A DNA stretch of 64,000 nucleotides from Paenibacillus sp. FSL R10-2734 (GCF_037963865.1 NZ_CP150170.1:3410001-3474000), one strand, 5' to 3'. Counted from the stretch's first letter, positions 8,757 to 17,679 are shown. The notes: generated by a model not told the origin, from the letters alone. Numbers and translations: made by a program.

Positions 8757-9527
8757 ATGTTTGACGATTTACTAGGAAAGGTGTTTATTGTCACAGGTGC
8801 AGCGCAAGGCATTGGTAGAGGGATCGCGCTTCGCTTAGGCCAGGAAAAATGCAAAGTCGTTATTAATTTTGCTAGTGATCGAAGTAAAGTTTTAGCCGAA
8901 GAAGCGAGTGCGCTTATTGAAGCCTCAGGCGGGCAAGCTGTTGCGTGCCAAGGTGATGTAGGACAAGTGGATACCGCCAAAAAATTAGTTGATGTGGCGG
9001 TAGGTCATTTCGGTACATTACATGGAATTGTTAATAATGCAGGGGTACAGTCTGAGTATCCATCGGAGAAATTGCCTGTAGATGAGTGGAATCGGATCAT
9101 GGATGTGAATTTACGCGGAACATTCCTAGGGTGCCAAGAAACGATCAAATACCTCCTGAAGAAAGATATGCAGGGAAGTATTGTGAATGTATCTAGTGTG
9201 CATCAACAGATTCCTAAGCCTCAATATGTACATTATGCTTCGTCCAAAGGTGGATTAAAGCTATTAACGGAATCATTAGCACGTGAATATGCCGATCGAG
9301 GAATTCGGATTAATGCCGTTGCTCCTGGAGCAATTGATACGCCTATGAACGGTAAATTACTCAGTGATCCACAGATTACGGCGCAAATATTGAACAAAAT
9401 TCCTTCACGTCAAATTGGAACACCAGAACAAATTGCTGCTCCTGTAGCTTGGCTATTGTCTCAAGAAGCAAGCTATGTGACGGGAGTTACGATATTTGCT
9501 GATGGTGGAATGGTTCTGTATCCGTAG
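8757..9527 (+). CDS. SDR-family oxidoreductase
   Basis: This is a 256-aa classical short-chain dehydrogenase. The cofactor motif TGAAQGIG is at about residues 13-20, NNAG follows the fourth strand, SSV supplies the catalytic Ser, and Tyr160 and Lys164 are in YASSK. The C-terminal VTGVTIFADGGM ending is typical of glucose-1-dehydrogenase-like members. TAAGGAGATG precedes the ATG. As the last gene of the uxuA operon, a fructuronate/mannonate oxidoreductase role (UxuB-like; Firmicutes use SDR enzymes here) is plausible. A sugar dehydrogenase role is an equal alternative, since SDR substrate cannot be read from the sequence. Confidence 0.88.
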   Translation: MFDDLLGKVFIVTGAAQGIGRGIALRLGQEKCKVVINFASDRSKVLAEEASALIEASGGQAVACQGDVGQVDTAKKLVDVAVGHFGTLHGIVNNAGVQSEYPSEKLPVDEWNRIMDVNLRGTFLGCQETIKYLLKKDMQGSIVNVSSVHQQIPKPQYVHYASSKGGLKLLTESLAREYADRGIRINAVAPGAIDTPMNGKLLSDPQITAQILNKIPSRQIGTPEQIAAPVAWLLSQEASYVTGVTIFADGGMVLYP

Positions 9528-9551
9528 AGTATTTGATGAATATGGATGTGT

Positions 9552-9583
9552 AAAAACCCCATGACGCATTTCATGGGGTTTTT
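9552..9583. terminator. Bidirectional intrinsic terminator
   Basis: A 13-bp perfect stem (AAAAACCCCATGA / TCATGGGGTTTTT) with a 6-base loop lies between the convergent SDR and solute-binding-protein genes. A- and T-runs on either side allow termination in both directions. Confidence 0.9.
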
Positions 9584-9608
9584 ACCTAAATCTATGAAAG
9601 GATAAAAC

Positions 9609-11069
9609 TTACTTGGATTGATGCTTCTGCCAAGTATTTAACTGCGCTTGAATGGCTTTGCGTACGTCGTCAATACCTGCTTCGTGCAACTCTTGATTGA
9701 ACTTGGGCAGAAAGGTATCTACATCGACGCTGCCGGTCATGAGAATCGGATAATATTTATTCCAGACGATTTCGATCTCATCGACTTGCTCAGATAGCGA
9801 GGAAAGGTCTGGATTAAAGCCGAGTACTTTAGATTCCACCACTTTTGCATTATACGCTCGGTATTGTTCCCATTTATCCGGCGGATCAGGATATTTTCCG
9901 CCAAGTGTTTTTAAGATAAACCAATTGCCTTGTGTATATTGTATCCCGGTATAATTTGGTGAAACGAAGATAACCTGGCCCTCTTTATTTAAATTGTAAT
10001 GGACTCCTTCGATCCCATAGTTGAATAAATTACGTAACTCGGGATCGGTATTTAATAAATTTAGAAATTTAATACTTTCCTCGGGATGCTTCGTATTTGC
10101 ATTTACAGTCATCATACCGCCAAGAACGGATTCAGTCGTTGCCACTTCTGGCGTTACCGGATGAGCGACCACTTGATACCCCAGATCCTTACTCCAAACA
10201 CTCTCGGATAGCGGGCCTCCGCTTGCGGATTTCCAGAAAACCTTCAAACCGCGCTGAAGTGAACTTGGTTCACGTAAGGCAGCATCTTTATTAATGAAGC
10301 CAAGTTGATAGTATCGTCGAACGGTCTTTAAAATCTGTTTGGCTTCATCCGTTTCGAAAATATTGACGATCGAAGCATTCGAATGTGTCGATTGAATCAT
10401 TAATGGTATTTTATAGTACGCTATATATTCATATCCAATCATCGCAAAAAAATTATGCGCATCTCGGTTCAATTCCATGGGTAAGTAATCGGGCTCATTC
10501 ATTTGAATCATTCGTAACAGTGGCTCTAGCGATTCTAGCGTGTTGTATTTCGTAATATCAATATGATATTTCTTAACAAGATCAGCAGGATACATCCAAT
10601 GCTCAACTACGGCTAATTCTTTATTCGTCGGTATGCCGTAAATGCTGCCATCAGGTAAACGGGCACCTTTCCAAAAGATTGGATCAATTGCATTATACAT
10701 ATCCTCGCCTTGATTCATTAAATAGTCATCCAGCTTCAACCACTTTCCCTGTTTTGCATACGTAGAGTAGTCCGGTGCAAAGGCAATATCATAGGGGGTA
10801 TCGGATGAAATAATTGTATTTAATCGGCTACCGTATTCTTGCCAGCCAAGTTTGTTATAGGTGATCGTAATGCCGATTTTACGCATAAGGACCTCATTTA
10901 TTTTGTCATTCACCTTACGTAGATCTTTGTCCGGCTCGCCGATCGTATAATAAATAAGGTTAACGGGCGTTTCATTATTAGAAATTGGAACCTCTGTATG
11001 TTTGGTGCAGCCGATTAATTGAATGATGAGTAACAGAAAAAGGCCAAAAATAAACCAACGTTTATACAT
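9609..11069 (-). CDS. Extracellular solute-binding lipoprotein (LplA-like)
   Basis: The protein of about 486 aa has an N-terminal hydrophobic signal and a lipobox LIGC followed by TKH, so it is a lipoprotein on the outer face of the membrane. The body resembles the large (about 500 aa) sugar-binding proteins of the LplA/YtcQ type. The ATG at 11069 is chosen because AAGGAG is 9 bases upstream; the ATG at 11078 abuts that site. It follows the response regulator gene by about 50 bp and is the last gene before the terminator at 9.57 kb. Its place beside the two-component genes rather than the permeases suggests either a second binding protein for the same permease or a partner that presents ligand to the sensor kinase. 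Confidence 0.88.
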   Translation of the reverse strand: MYKRWFIFGLFLLLIIQLIGCTKHTEVPISNNETPVNLIYYTIGEPDKDLRKVNDKINEVLMRKIGITITYNKLGWQEYGSRLNTIISSDTPYDIAFAPDYSTYAKQGKWLKLDDYLMNQGEDMYNAIDPIFWKGARLPDGSIYGIPTNKELAVVEHWMYPADLVKKYHIDITKYNTLESLEPLLRMIQMNEPDYLPMELNRDAHNFFAMIGYEYIAYYKIPLMIQSTHSNASIVNIFETDEAKQILKTVRRYYQLGFINKDAALREPSSLQRGLKVFWKSASGGPLSESVWSKDLGYQVVAHPVTPEVATTESVLGGMMTVNANTKHPEESIKFLNLLNTDPELRNLFNYGIEGVHYNLNKEGQVIFVSPNYTGIQYTQGNWFILKTLGGKYPDPPDKWEQYRAYNAKVVESKVLGFNPDLSSLSEQVDEIEIVWNKYYPILMTGSVDVDTFLPKFNQELHEAGIDDVRKAIQAQLNTWQKHQSK

Positions 11070-11120
11070 GACATGCATCTCCTTGACTCGTTCTTGGTAG
11101 CAAATCGTTGTCTAACTTCT

Positions 11121-11873
11121 TTAGCGCAGATCGGAAGGAGATTTTCCGTAATAGCTATGGAAATGTGTGTAGAAATAATTCATGTTATTATATCCAACTG
11201 AACATGCGATCCAATGGATTTTCTCATTCGTGGTCTGGATAAGCTCTTTAGCACGTTGCATGCGATACAGCATTAAATATTCGGAAAGCTTCATGTTCGT
11301 TTCTTTAATGAACAATTGCCCAAGATAGGTGCTATTCATTTGAAAACGATCGGCGACAGATTTTAAGGTAATATTCTGATTGAAATCTTCTCTAACCATG
11401 AGCAAAATGCGATTTACTAGCTTCGATAACGAATCGTAAGGAACACCCATGACTGGATCCAAGTGGGCAGTGCTACTCTGCGGATCTCCAATGACACCAT
11501 GAAGATCGTCAACAATTATTTTCTCAATAACCTGCTGGAGCTTATCTTTCTCTAATGGCTTTAATAAATAATCTTTAACGCCACAGCGGATAGCTTGTTG
11601 AGCGTATTTAAAATCACTATATCCGCTCATAATTATATATTTCGTAGGAAGTTGAACTTCATTGAGCTGTCGAATGGCATCATAACCAAGATTTTTACCA
11701 ATACATACATCAAAAATAGCGATATCAGGAATTAATTGCACAGCTCTGGATACAGCAGCATCCGTAGAATCACAGGTTTCGACATAATCAAATCCATAGT
11801 TCTTCCAATCTAGAATTCGTTTCATGCCTTCTAAAATTTGGGGCTCATCATCAACGATTAAAAGTTTGTACAT
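11121..11873 (-). CDS. YesN-type response regulator with AraC DNA-binding domain
   Basis: The 250-aa protein has a receiver domain (residues 1-120) with the acidic pair Asp8/Asp9, phospho-acceptor Asp55 in IAIFDVC, and the conserved Lys in YLLKPLEK. The AraC helix-turn-helix domain follows (from about 150; LKSVADRFQMNSTYLGQLFIKET, then the second helix pair ending FHSYYGKSPSDLR). Its start overlaps the end of the upstream kinase gene, so they are translationally coupled. In this family the pair usually activates an adjacent sugar ABC operon. The AACAAAC direct repeats near 17.3 kb, spaced 21 bp as expected for AraC-type sites, are candidate targets. Confidence 0.93.
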   Translation of the reverse strand: MYKLLIVDDEPQILEGMKRILDWKNYGFDYVETCDSTDAAVSRAVQLIPDIAIFDVCIGKNLGYDAIRQLNEVQLPTKYIIMSGYSDFKYAQQAIRCGVKDYLLKPLEKDKLQQVIEKIIVDDLHGVIGDPQSSTAHLDPVMGVPYDSLSKLVNRILLMVREDFNQNITLKSVADRFQMNSTYLGQLFIKETNMKLSEYLMLYRMQRAKELIQTTNEKIHWIACSVGYNNMNYFYTHFHSYYGKSPSDLR

Positions 11874-13602
11874 CTCTAGTCACCTCTTTAGAAATCTGTA
11901 CAGAAATCCTTACGCCTGCTTCATCATTGTTCTCAATTTGTATTGAAAAACCCTTATCATAGTAAAATTTCAATCTTGCATAAACATTATATAAACCAAT
12001 GCTCTTGGTCGACATTTCATGTTTACTAGATAGTATTCGTCGTATATCGGCTAAGCGATCTTCCTCAATCCACACTCCATTATCTATAAATTCCAATCTG
12101 TAGTAATGCTCATCTTCGCTACCCTTGACGACAAACAAATTAAATTCTTTCTCTTTGTCAAAGCCATGAATGAAGAAGTTCTCCGCCAAAGGCTGCATCC
12201 AAAACTTAATGGTGGGTACATTAAGTAACGAATCTTCCATATCAATCTGGTAATAAAAGTGGTCAGGATACTTGAACTCCATAATTTTTAAATATTTTTC
12301 GAGTAGCTCTAACTCGCTTCCAATAGAGATAATGTTCTCTTTTTTTACCATTTCACGATAAAGGGCACCTAAGGTAGCAATCGCATCGGCTGTATGTGCA
12401 TCTTGATTGACTAATGCGGTAGAGCGAATGACCTCCAAGGTGTTATATAGAAAATGAGGGTTAATTTGATGCTGTAGCGCTTTCATTTCGGCTTCTTGCT
12501 GTTTCAATTTTAGCAAATATTCATTACGAATATGTTTATCTAACTTGTGAATCATGTCATCCACTTCACGTGCAATCATACCATATTCATTTCGACGATA
12601 GCGTGCAGGTTTGTTTGGAGTGAAGTTCGCTGTCTTCACGCGTTTTATAGACTGAATAATACGGTGCAGGAATCGTGCGTCATCTCGCAGGTTATAGACA
12701 ACGAGTAAAAGAACACAGATCATGGCTGTTAAAATAACTAGAAATAATAAAATAAGCGTAGACGCATGCTGCTGAACCAATACCTTTAATTCAATGGTGC
12801 TAACAAACTTATAATTAAATTTGGTAGATGGAAAAGTGACATAGAAAATGGGAGACATCCAGTTTTTTAGTATTACACCATGCGTATTTTTATTGGCAAT
12901 GGCCTGCTGAATGAGCTGCTCAGACATTGGATTGTCGTTGCCGATTAGATACACTTCTCCTGATTCATTAATCGCTGCTGCATGGCCAAGCTGATAATTA
13001 TTAACGATGCTAAAAATTCGCTCACTGCTAATTTGAAAGCGAATTTCGGCGGAACCCTCCGCAAGCTGAAGCAATTTTTTGCGATATACAAACCCCCGTT
13101 GAATATTCTCAGTAAACATAAGATCATCATTGGATAGACCAAACTGGAAGTGGGGAATGCCATTACTATTAAAGTCTATAACATTGCCTTGCTTCACTGT
13201 ATGAACACTAATTTGTGTAATATCTCCTTGCGCCCAATTGTACAGATAAGTTTTCACATCTTCAGGAAAAGAGATAAGCGGTCGTTGATTGAATGTACTG
13301 TTCTTTAATCGTTTAGTAAGATACTCATCAATGGTTGGACTCAGAAAATAGCTAGCATCGTTCATCAAATCTTGATTTGAATAAATACGCTGCATATAAG
13401 CTTCAATACGATCTGCGTCATTCTGTAAGTTGTTCTCTGTGCGAGAAAAGGCATTTGCAGCCTCGATGCGGGCATTACCAACGGACTGATTGATGACGAT
13501 GGCACTGGTCAGTGCCCCTAACGTCAGTCCGATTAACAGAATGAATATCACATAGGTCCAAAATTTACTACGATAAATTTTAATGCGTAGAAACGTATTC
13601 AT
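11851..13602 (-). CDS. YesM-type membrane sensor histidine kinase
   Basis: The protein of about 583 aa has one membrane segment near residues 13-35, an extracellular sensing domain of about 230 residues, and a second membrane segment near 280-305. A HAMP-like linker and the His-kinase core LQHQINPHFLYNTLEVIRS with phospho-acceptor His383 come next. The C-terminal ATPase shows NFFIHGF (N-box) and DNGVWI. The ATG at 13602 is chosen because GAGGTG lies a few bases upstream; a TTG at 13614 precedes the ribosome site. It overlaps the response regulator by 23 bases. It probably senses a saccharide outside the cell, perhaps through one of the two neighbouring lipoproteins. Confidence 0.93.
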   Translation of the reverse strand: MNTFLRIKIYRSKFWTYVIFILLIGLTLGALTSAIVINQSVGNARIEAANAFSRTENNLQNDADRIEAYMQRIYSNQDLMNDASYFLSPTIDEYLTKRLKNSTFNQRPLISFPEDVKTYLYNWAQGDITQISVHTVKQGNVIDFNSNGIPHFQFGLSNDDLMFTENIQRGFVYRKKLLQLAEGSAEIRFQISSERIFSIVNNYQLGHAAAINESGEVYLIGNDNPMSEQLIQQAIANKNTHGVILKNWMSPIFYVTFPSTKFNYKFVSTIELKVLVQQHASTLILLFLVILTAMICVLLLVVYNLRDDARFLHRIIQSIKRVKTANFTPNKPARYRRNEYGMIAREVDDMIHKLDKHIRNEYLLKLKQQEAEMKALQHQINPHFLYNTLEVIRSTALVNQDAHTADAIATLGALYREMVKKENIISIGSELELLEKYLKIMEFKYPDHFYYQIDMEDSLLNVPTIKFWMQPLAENFFIHGFDKEKEFNLFVVKGSEDEHYYRLEFIDNGVWIEEDRLADIRRILSSKHEMSTKSIGLYNVYARLKFYYDKGFSIQIENNDEAGVRISVQISKEVTRDVQTFNR

Positions 13603-13623
13603 GTGGCACCTCAATACATGTTG

Positions 13624-13670
13624 GTTGTAATTGAATATAGTATAAAAGGATCTATATAATCAATTACAAC
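13624..13670 (-). promoter_or_regulatory. 11-bp inverted repeat just upstream of the sensor kinase gene
   Basis: GTTGTAATTGA at 13624-13634 pairs with TCAATTACAAC at 13660-13670 across 25 AT-rich bases that contain TATACT on the minus strand, a possible -10 box. It could be an operator flanking a promoter for the kinase/regulator/lipoprotein genes. No function is shown. Confidence 0.4.
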
Positions 13671-13692
13671 TTGCCTATTCTACAACAAAAGC

Positions 13693-13722
13693 ACATGGTA
13701 TAGTTGTAAAACTATACCATGT
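13693..13722 (-). terminator. Stem-loop between binding-protein and sensor-kinase genes
   Basis: A 13-bp perfect stem ACATGGTATAGTT / AACTATACCATGT with a 4-base loop starts about 18 bp after the stop of the binding-protein gene. A short T-rich run (GCTTTTG) follows on the minus strand. It probably ends most transcripts of the uptake operon while the regulator genes use their own promoter. Confidence 0.7.
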
Positions 13723-13740
13723 GTCGTATTGGTGTATGGC

Positions 13741-15240
13741 TTACTTGAAATAATTATCGATTTCTTCCTGCGCTTTTTGTATTATTTTATCCAGTCCGGC
13801 TTTTTTTAATTCGGCTAACATTTTTGGTACAATCTTCTCTGGGTCAGAAGCACCTGTTAGCAATTCGTATTTATATTTATCAAATGTAGACTGTGCGTTC
13901 GCAACTTCTGTCTGAATTTCACTGACATCGAGTGCGAAGCCCAGAACAGTGGAGGCTACAGCTTGTTCATTTAATTTCTTCACTTGTTCCCATTGATCTT
14001 CAGGTGCGCCTTTGGTTATAGCCATATTGAAGAAGGTACCTTGTGAGTAAGCAGCGAGCGGCCAAGTATCCGTTGTGCGCTCGATAACGTTATCTTTACC
14101 ATCTACATATTTGAAATCAACGCCTTCTTCACCAAATGCTAGCATATTACGGAGCTTTGAATCTGTGTTTACTAATTGCAGATATTTCAAAGCTTCATTT
14201 TTGTACTTGGAATTCGCAGAGATTGCATTTAAGGAGCCTTGAATTGTACTTGTCGTATAAAGTGGACCAAATGTTTTGTTCATAACAAATTTTTCTACGC
14301 CCGCATTGATTTGCATCGCGATCTCAGCACCTGGGAAGGCTTGTTGTGTACCAAATGGGTTATATTTTTCTTTTTCTGTTTTGGTTGGAGCATCTGGATT
14401 GATGATTCCATCTTGATACCATTTATGAAGCAATTTCAAATTTGCCATGACATCAGGCTGTTCGAAAACAGAGATCACCTTGCGAGAAGGATCATCTACT
14501 TTTACACCAACAGGGAAGAAGCCTAGCGTTAAATCATCATAGTTATTGAACATTCCCGAGAAGGCTTCACTTTGAATAAGTCGTACTGGGTAGAAGCTTT
14601 TGCCTTCACCAGCTTTTATATCATGAAGTGGTTTGTCTAAATCTTGCATCGATGTAATGTTCTGGTAATCGATGTTGTATTTCTGTACGAGCTTGTCATC
14701 ATAGCTCCAATATTGAGAGACAGATGAGTCTTTATAGGTTGGAACTGCGTAGTATTTCCCGCCAACTTTTGTGCCATCCCATACTTCGGATGGAATGGTT
14801 TTGTACAGATCAGGGGCTTCGCTTTGGACTAAATCCGTGATGTCCGTAAGAGCTCCCATCGCGACTTGTTTACTGTACTTCGTGTTATTCGTGAACATCA
14901 TGTCGAACGGCTCACCTGTGTTCACAATGGTGTTCATCTTCGTATCCCATTCGCCCCAGCTGGCCACACGAAGATCGACTTTTACCCCGATTTTCTCCGC
15001 AGTATATTCATTCATCTTGTCAATGGCTTTACTGTAGTTCGCAGGAAGTGGCGTATTACCGATTTGCCACCATACCAGGGTCGGAATGTCCTTTTTACCT
15101 GCTGCTTCTGTTGATGTAGAGTTGTTTGATGGTTCATTCGTCGATGAAGCCGAGTTGTTGGAACTACCGCATGCTGCTAAGGCGGATCCCATTAATGACA
15201 GAATACAGAGTGTTGAGGCAATCTTGAAGATTTTCTTCAT
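13741..15240 (-). CDS. Sugar ABC transporter solute-binding lipoprotein (LplA-like)
   Basis: The 499-aa protein has a classical lipoprotein signal ending in the lipobox ALAAC, followed by a Ser/Asn/Thr-rich linker (about residues 24-48) and the large two-lobed binding domain of the 500-aa sugar-binding family. It is anchored on the outer membrane face and delivers oligosaccharide to the two permeases encoded immediately upstream on the same strand (15310-17198). It lies 69 bp after the second permease. A stem-loop follows it. It is clearly related to the lipoprotein at 9609-11069, though not a recent duplicate. The ligand is inferred from context to be a mannose-rich or otherwise complex oligosaccharide. 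Confidence 0.92.
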   Translation of the reverse strand: MKKIFKIASTLCILSLMGSALAACGSSNNSASSTNEPSNNSTSTEAAGKKDIPTLVWWQIGNTPLPANYSKAIDKMNEYTAEKIGVKVDLRVASWGEWDTKMNTIVNTGEPFDMMFTNNTKYSKQVAMGALTDITDLVQSEAPDLYKTIPSEVWDGTKVGGKYYAVPTYKDSSVSQYWSYDDKLVQKYNIDYQNITSMQDLDKPLHDIKAGEGKSFYPVRLIQSEAFSGMFNNYDDLTLGFFPVGVKVDDPSRKVISVFEQPDVMANLKLLHKWYQDGIINPDAPTKTEKEKYNPFGTQQAFPGAEIAMQINAGVEKFVMNKTFGPLYTTSTIQGSLNAISANSKYKNEALKYLQLVNTDSKLRNMLAFGEEGVDFKYVDGKDNVIERTTDTWPLAAYSQGTFFNMAITKGAPEDQWEQVKKLNEQAVASTVLGFALDVSEIQTEVANAQSTFDKYKYELLTGASDPEKIVPKMLAELKKAGLDKIIQKAQEEIDNYFK

Positions 15241-15309
15241 TTTAACTCCCCCTATGGATTGTTTGTTTGCTATATCATAAACCAGTATAAATTTGGCTTA
15301 CTTCGTAAT

Positions 15310-16236
15310 TTAGCCTTTGACGGCGCCGACTGTCAGACCAGAAATGAAATATCTCTGGAAGAATGGATATGCACAAGCAACAGGCAAGATGATGAGGATG
15401 GCGACCGCCATACGTGCGGACTCTTTAGGCATTTTCGCGATGAGCTCTGCAGAACTAACGCCCATACTTTGAGCATTTCTGGCAAGTGCATCGGCATTAG
15501 TCATTAGATTGTTAAGCAACGCCTGTAACGAGTAGAGATTCGGGTTATCAATATACAGCATGGATTGGAACCAGTCGTTCCAATAGCTGAAGCATAGGAA
15601 CAATCCTATCGTTGCAAGAACAGGTAGCGATATAGGCAATATGATCGAGAAGAAGATCCTAATTTGATTAGCACCATCAATTTCGGCCGATTCGATTACA
15701 CCATCTGGAATCGTGCTTGTGAAAAAGGTTTTACAAATAATGACGTTAAAGGATGAGACCGCAAGCGGTAAGATCAGAGCCCAGAAACTATCCTTCAACC
15801 CTAGTAAGTTTGCATTGATGAAATAACTGGATACGAGACCACCATTGAAAACCATCGGAATGAATACGATCCAAGTCAGAAAGCTTTTTAACTTGTATGA
15901 CGGGCGTGAAATAACATAACCCATCGATGTTGTAAGAAGGACGCCAAGTACAGTACCTACTACAGTGACAAGGGTCGAGGTGCCTAGAGCACGTAGAATC
16001 ATCGTTCCTTGCTTGGCAATAAAACTGTAAGCTTCAAAAGAAAAATCGGCTGGAAAGATACTGTAACCAACGTCTCGGATATAAGATTCATTGGTTAATG
16101 AAATCGATAATACGACGATAACGGGCACAACACAGGCAAGTGCGATGACCAGAAAAATGGTGTTAAATAGGATGTTAATTCCTTTACTTGTTCGATTAAA
16201 CTTATCAAGCCCGGATTCATAGGTTTTTGTTGCCAT
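15310..16236 (-). CDS. Sugar ABC transporter permease (LplC/YtcP-like)
   Basis: The 308-aa integral membrane protein has six predicted hydrophobic segments and the inner-membrane permease EAA loop (ESAEIDGANQIRIFFSIILPISLP), which contacts the ATPase. The C-terminus YPFFQRYFISGLTVGAVKG is the typical end of this permease subtype. AGGAGGTAAG precedes the ATG. It forms the importer with the permease at 16248-17198 and the lipoprotein at 13741. No ATPase gene is nearby, so a shared MsmX-type ATPase encoded elsewhere is expected, as is usual for these operons. Confidence 0.93.
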   Translation of the reverse strand: MATKTYESGLDKFNRTSKGINILFNTIFLVIALACVVPVIVVLSISLTNESYIRDVGYSIFPADFSFEAYSFIAKQGTMILRALGTSTLVTVVGTVLGVLLTTSMGYVISRPSYKLKSFLTWIVFIPMVFNGGLVSSYFINANLLGLKDSFWALILPLAVSSFNVIICKTFFTSTIPDGVIESAEIDGANQIRIFFSIILPISLPVLATIGLFLCFSYWNDWFQSMLYIDNPNLYSLQALLNNLMTNADALARNAQSMGVSSAELIAKMPKESARMAVAILIILPVACAYPFFQRYFISGLTVGAVKG

Positions 16237-16247
16237 GTTCTTACCTC

Positions 16248-17198
16248 CTAAATCATTGCGCTATCTGGATCAATCTTCTTAACAATCCAGTTGGCGGACA
16301 GAATTGTAATACATCCCAAGACGGATTGAACAAATGCAGCAGCAGATGCCATACCGATCGTTGCGCTTTTCAGTTGCTTATAGACGAGGACATCAACGGT
16401 CGTGGCCACATTATATAAGGAGTTAGAATCACGCGTGACCTGGAAGAAGAGACCGAAGTCGGTATAGAATATCCGTCCGACCGACAGGATGAACATCATC
16501 ACGATCACCAGTTTGAGTAAAGGTAGTGTGATGAAGCGAGTCTGTTGCCAAATTGAGGCGCCATCAATGACAGCGGCTTCATAATACGAACTATCGATCG
16601 CTGTAATGGTAGCGAGATAGATAATCATGCCATAGCCGATACCTTTCCATATATTTAATAGAACGAGAATGTAAGGCCAATACTCAGGCTGCATGTACCA
16701 ATTCACGGGATCATGTCCGATGTTGCCGAGAAATTGATTCAGAATCCCTTTGTCAAAGCTGAAGAATGCCCAACCGACTGCAGAGATGACGACCCAAGAG
16801 AGGAAATAAGGGAGGAACATCATCGTTTGATACACTTTGCTGGCTTTGCGATTATGGAGTAATCCAATCATGATCGCGAACAACACTGGGAGTACGATGC
16901 CCGTAATAATAAAAATGATGTTATACCCAATCGTATTGCGGATAATAATCCAGGCATCATTGGATTTAAATAAAAATTCGAAGTTTTTAAAACCGACCCA
17001 AGGACTATTTACTACATTGCTAATAAAGCCCCCAGAAATTTTGAACTGCTTGAAAGCGATGATAATGCCGAACATGGGTAAGTAACAGAACAGAATGTAC
17101 CAAATCGTTGTGGGAATGGCTAATAGTGTTAATTCAAAATCTTGTTTCCTCCAAGTAAAGCGCTTTCTACGCTTCAGTTGTTCAGGTTTTGCGCTCAT
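16248..17198 (-). CDS. Sugar ABC transporter permease (LplB-like)
   Basis: The protein of about 316 aa has six membrane segments and the EAA loop (YEAAVIDGASIWQQTRFITLP). The start is set at the ATG at 17198 (MSAKPEQ), with GGAG 8 bases upstream; the longer frame to 17267 has no ribosome site and lacks the family's usual beginning. It is the first gene of the leftward uptake operon and is separated by 481 bp of regulatory DNA from the rightward operon starting at 17680. It pairs with the permease at 15310-16236. Confidence 0.92.
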   Translation of the reverse strand: MSAKPEQLKRRKRFTWRKQDFELTLLAIPTTIWYILFCYLPMFGIIIAFKQFKISGGFISNVVNSPWVGFKNFEFLFKSNDAWIIIRNTIGYNIIFIITGIVLPVLFAIMIGLLHNRKASKVYQTMMFLPYFLSWVVISAVGWAFFSFDKGILNQFLGNIGHDPVNWYMQPEYWPYILVLLNIWKGIGYGMIIYLATITAIDSSYYEAAVIDGASIWQQTRFITLPLLKLVIVMMFILSVGRIFYTDFGLFFQVTRDSNSLYNVATTVDVLVYKQLKSATIGMASAAAFVQSVLGCITILSANWIVKKIDPDSAMI

Positions 17199-17297
17199 CT
17201 CGTTCACTCCTTCATGTAAGTCATTTGTAAATTCACACGCTCTTGAAACCGCTTTACGCAAGTTCATTGTATAAGAGCAATGCGATTATCATCCAGA

Positions 17298-17335
17298 TAA
17301 CAAACATGATTTATTAGTCAACAAACGTTAGATTA
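17298..17335. promoter_or_regulatory. Shared 38-bp regulatory block with two AACAAAC repeats (copy 1)
   Basis: Two AACAAAC heptamers start at 17299 and 17320, exactly 21 bp apart. The 38-bp block is identical at 36 positions to 31239-31276 upstream of the GH130 gene, and similarity continues weakly to a GACTT about 15 bp further on. Direct repeats two helical turns apart are the usual footprint of an AraC-type dimer. The block lies between the two divergent uptake operons, about 100 bp from the leftward start and 345 bp from the rightward one. Either the response regulator at 11121 or the receptor-regulator at 21312 could bind it. Confidence 0.7.
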
Positions 17336-17522
17336 TGTGTGAATTGACTTGTACTACGCAAAAAAAACACATGCTGCGGAGATTTACATACATTGCCCTG
17401 TGTGCAGCGGTGAGCATTGTAATACAACGAAATGATCAACGAGAAAGCACAAGAATGACATACTGTTATGATGCCCACATAGCGTTGTGAAGCGGTTATT
17501 CCCGCACTACAACACGTAATTT

Positions 17523-17551
17523 TTGACAAGCGAGAATGACATATTTACGAT
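17523..17551 (+). promoter_or_regulatory. Candidate sigma-A promoter of the rightward uptake operon
   Basis: TTGACA at 17523-17528 is followed after exactly 17 bases by TACGAT (17546-17551; four of six consensus bases). A cre-like site lies about 20 bases downstream of the predicted start. The transcript would have a leader of about 120 bases before the ATG at 17680. Confidence 0.6.
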
Positions 17552-17575
17552 TGGGTCAATTGTTTATATTGTAAA

Positions 17576-17589
17576 TGTAAGCGCTAACA
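17576..17589 (+). promoter_or_regulatory. Catabolite-responsive element (CcpA site)
   Basis: TGTAAGCGCTAACA is one base away from the ideal palindromic cre TGTAAGCGCTTACA. Placed just downstream of the predicted promoter, it should allow CcpA to block transcription of the rightward uptake operon when preferred sugars are present. It is directly followed by two 15-base tandem copies of AACAATGCAAYAGAT (17589-17618). Confidence 0.75.
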
Positions 17590-17679
17590 ACAATGCAATA
17601 GATAACAATGCAACAGATAATGATGCTCACTCGATGATCTGAGTGTTCTCATCATTACCTACAAGGAGGGGATGTCGCG

